Part shown: in pieces, positions 62,320-64,000 of the stretch
How positions within the stretch are numbered: the stretch's first letter is position 1
Layout of the letters: every line of letters starts with the position of its first letter
Source: Ruminococcus flavefaciens ND2009
GTDB taxonomy: Bacteria; Bacillota; Clostridia; Oscillospirales; Ruminococcaceae
Reading direction: 5' to 3'
Assembly: GCF_000621785.1 (NCBI RefSeq)
Contig: NZ_KK211347.1
Location: forward strand, 310,001 to 374,000
DNA length: 64,000 bases
Notes under the pieces: model-generated
Seen by the model: only the letters and a program-made list of their open reading frames with translations
Database searches by the model: none
What the model was told of the DNA's origin: nothing
Position numbers and translations under genes: made by a program

Positions 62320-62886
62320 TCACCTTCCTTCATCATCTTCCCTGAGAATGTCTCTGAGTCTGCTCAGGGCGCGGCTGAGCCTTTTGCGGACCGTATTTGG
62401 CTTCATGTCTATCATATCGCCTATGTCCTCGGAGCTCCTGCCGTAGTAATATTTCTGCATGATAATGGTCGAATCGGGTTCACCAAGGGACTTCACGGCG
62501 TCAAGCAGAGCGTGAGCGGTCTCAGTCCTTTCTGCCTGCTCGTCTATCCTCTCCTCGGAGGAGAGCTGCACAGCCTCATCGGCGTCAAGGGACACCGTGG
62601 CTTTCACGCCCGAGCGTATCCGCCTGAACATATCTATGGAGCGGTTCCGCGCTATGGCTGAAACAAATCCCTTTATATTGCCGCTGTGACCGCTTTGTGT
62701 ATTGTACTTGGTGAATATCTCCGCAAAAACGTCACTGACGCATTCGTCAATGTCCTCGGGAGTTCCGAGGCTTCTCAGTCGGTTGAATACGATAGTGTAA
62801 ACATAGTTGTAGTACTCATCGAAAATGAGCCTGTGGGCTTTTTCCGGTGAGCTGCCGAGAAGCTGGCGGAGCTGTTGGTCTGTCAT
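62320..62886 (-). CDS. ECF-type RNA polymerase sigma factor (paralogue 2)
   Basis: Start at 62886 fits an AGGAGGG complement. The 188-residue protein has region 2 (FDEYYNYVYTIVFNRLRSLG, EDIDECVSDVFAEIF) and region 4 with HTH (GEPDSTIIMQKYYYGRSSED ... KPNTVRKRLSRALSRL). It is a close paralogue of the sigma factor at 4146-4718 (same AEVSD/CISD helix, same DSTI...QKYYY signature). It is followed by its anti-sigma partner 4 bases later. Confidence 0.93.
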   Translation of the reverse strand: MTDQQLRQLLGSSPEKAHRLIFDEYYNYVYTIVFNRLRSLGTPEDIDECVSDVFAEIFTKYNTQSGHSGNIKGFVSAIARNRSIDMFRRIRSGVKATVSLDADEAVQLSSEERIDEQAERTETAHALLDAVKSLGEPDSTIIMQKYYYGRSSEDIGDMIDMKPNTVRKRLSRALSRLRDILREDDEGR

Positions 62887-63109
62887 CTGATCCCTCCTCG
62901 TTTTATTATGGACACCTCCCAAAAGAGTTTTTTTATAGATGTCCTTTGACAGCGGGGCTGCCGAAGCAATTCAATGCGCATTTGTAACGCTCTGCAAATA
63001 TACTCGCAGAAATTGTGACTTCCGTGACACAGGGACGGAAGAATTTTTGAAAAAACATGAAGTTAAGTGATAAAACATCAGAATTTTGCTAAAAATAGCG
63101 GAAAAAGCC

Positions 63110-63138
63110 TTGTAAATCCGAAAAATATGTGATATAAT
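63110..63138 (+). promoter_or_regulatory. Promoter of the DUF2520-type gene
   Basis: TTGTAA at 63110-63115 and TATAAT at 63133-63138 have a 17-base spacer. The segment from 62887 to 63109 is AT-rich and holds the start region of the minus-strand sigma gene; no further gene is seen. Confidence 0.72.
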
Positions 63139-63182
63139 TCAGTTATGGGGTAACATTTTGGGTTACACAGGAGGATATTAAA

Positions 63183-64000
63183 ATGAAGATCGGATTTATC
63201 GGAGCGGGAAAAGTTGGCTTTTCCCTCGGCAGGTATTTTGTCGGGAACGGTCTGGAGGTCTCGGGCTATTACTGCCGCAATGTACAGTCATCGGCAGAGG
63301 CAGCCAAGTTCACGGGAACGAAGTTCTACGATAATGTGGCTGAGCTTGTGAAGGACAGCGATGTCATATTCATCGTTGTTCCCGACGGAGCCATAACGGA
63401 GAACTATTATGCCATCAGAGAGCTGGGCATCGGCGGAAAGCAGATCTGTCACTGCAGCGGAGCTCTCTCCGCAGCGGAGGCATTTCCGGACATCAGAAAG
63501 TACGGAGCAGAGGGCTGTTCTGTTCATCCCTTGTTTCCTATCAGCAGCAAGTATGACTCCCACAGGGAGCTGAAAAACGCCTTCTTCTGCATAGAGGGTG
63601 ACGAGGCGGCTGCGGCTGAGTGGAAGGGGATACTGGACAAAATGGGCAATCATACACGTCTCATCAGCGGCAGCGCAAAGAGCGAATATCATGCTGCCTG
63701 TGCTGTTTCAAGCAATCTTGTCTGTGCGCTTGCGGCTGAAAGCCTGTCCCTTATGGGCAAGTGTGGCTTTTCAGAAAAGGAAGCCCTCAGCGCTCTTGAG
63801 CCTCTGATACTCAGCAACATCAGGCGTGTGTTGGCTGTTGGACCCGTTGAAGCCCTTACGGGCCCCGTTGAGCGCAATGATGTCATGACTGTCCGCAGAC
63901 ACCTTGAGTGTATCGAAGCAGGAGCAGACCGTGAGATGTACAGAGCTGTATCGCGGAAGCTTGTGGAGCTTGCACAGAAAAAGCACCCCGACAGCGACTA
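63183..64000 (+). CDS. Rossmann-like/DUF2520 oxidoreductase-like protein (3' partial)
   Basis: AGGAGG at 63169-63174 precedes ATG at 63183, and the frame stays open to the window end. Residues 1-130 are a Rossmann NAD(P) domain (KIGFIGAGKVGFSLGRYF). The following helical domain (SEYHAACAVSSNLVCALA, GPVERNDVMTVRRHL) matches the Rossmann-like/DUF2520 family related to 6-phosphogluconate dehydrogenase-type folds. In Clostridia this gene often precedes pantothenate genes, but what follows here is outside the window. Confidence 0.87.
   Translation, partial: MKIGFIGAGKVGFSLGRYFVGNGLEVSGYYCRNVQSSAEAAKFTGTKFYDNVAELVKDSDVIFIVVPDGAITENYYAIRELGIGGKQICHCSGALSAAEAFPDIRKYGAEGCSVHPLFPISSKYDSHRELKNAFFCIEGDEAAAAEWKGILDKMGNHTRLISGSAKSEYHAACAVSSNLVCALAAESLSLMGKCGFSEKEALSALEPLILSNIRRVLAVGPVEALTGPVERNDVMTVRRHLECIEAGADREMYRAVSRKLVELAQKKHPDSD

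Overview
The window looks like the chromosome of a cellulosome-forming, plant-fibre-degrading Ruminococcus or a close relative in the Oscillospirales. The evidence is a set of secreted proteins with type I dockerin repeats (BspA-type LRR protein, CotH protein, SpaA-like protein, cyclophilin-like protein), a GH11 xylanase with a CBM22, Gram-positive AGGAGG ribosome binding sites, TTGACA/TATAAT promoters with 17-base spacers, and a FeoA-FeoB fusion with its Cys-rich partner. No rRNA, tRNA, CRISPR array or prophage was seen.

Layout. 1-10.6 kb: a 5'-truncated LRR protein with a Thr-rich tandem-repeat linker and dockerin; an ECF sigma/anti-sigma pair; a SAM-I-clan riboswitch with its own terminator before a small unknown gene; a lipoprotein xylanase; a dockerin/SpaA-like protein; a small membrane protein. 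10.7-18.8 kb: a flavin reductase-like protein, a two-component system with a FtsX/LolD-type ABC transporter (all minus strand), a 172-bp MITE with 18-bp perfect terminal inverted repeats just upstream of the response regulator, and a membrane-anchored MutS-like ATPase.

18.9-30 kb is the most distinctive part: a polymorphic toxin locus. A long structured leader precedes a 2414-residue secreted Rhs protein carrying five dockerin/EF-hand-like repeats near its N-terminus, a YD-repeat shell, a Hint domain and a C-terminal toxin. A candidate immunity gene follows. Next comes an orphan cassette: an 87-bp copy of the 3' end of the Hint domain fused to a different toxin with a PD-(D/E)XK-like pattern, plus its own candidate immunity gene. 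A 58-bp direct repeat that combines a rho-independent terminator with a promoter ends each cassette. An Imm49-like gene, a CPCC-family gene and an island of palindromes follow. The layout predicts toxin exchange by homologous recombination.

30-44 kb: a secreted LRR/transglutaminase-like protein, ferrous iron uptake (FeoAB plus Cys-rich partner), beta-carbonic anhydrase, CorA, a three-gene ABC-2 exporter, and a minus-strand operon (ACT protein, glutamate-cysteine ligase, class II amidotransferase, YunG-like) behind a leader that can fold into mutually exclusive antiterminator and terminator hairpins. A ThiF/MoeB-like E1 enzyme and a rhodanese are divergent.

44-64 kb: a CotH/lamin-tail/dockerin protein, LMW tyrosine phosphatase, HAD hydrolase, nitroreductase, a membrane-flavodoxin fusion, an ECF S component followed by a truncated T component, an AraC regulator with a pair of exporter-fold ABC half-transporters, a Cys-nucleophile alpha/beta hydrolase with a tiny partner and a divergent LysR regulator, a dockerin/cyclophilin-like protein, a second ECF sigma/anti-sigma pair paralogous to the first, and the start of a DUF2520-type Rossmann protein cut by the window end.
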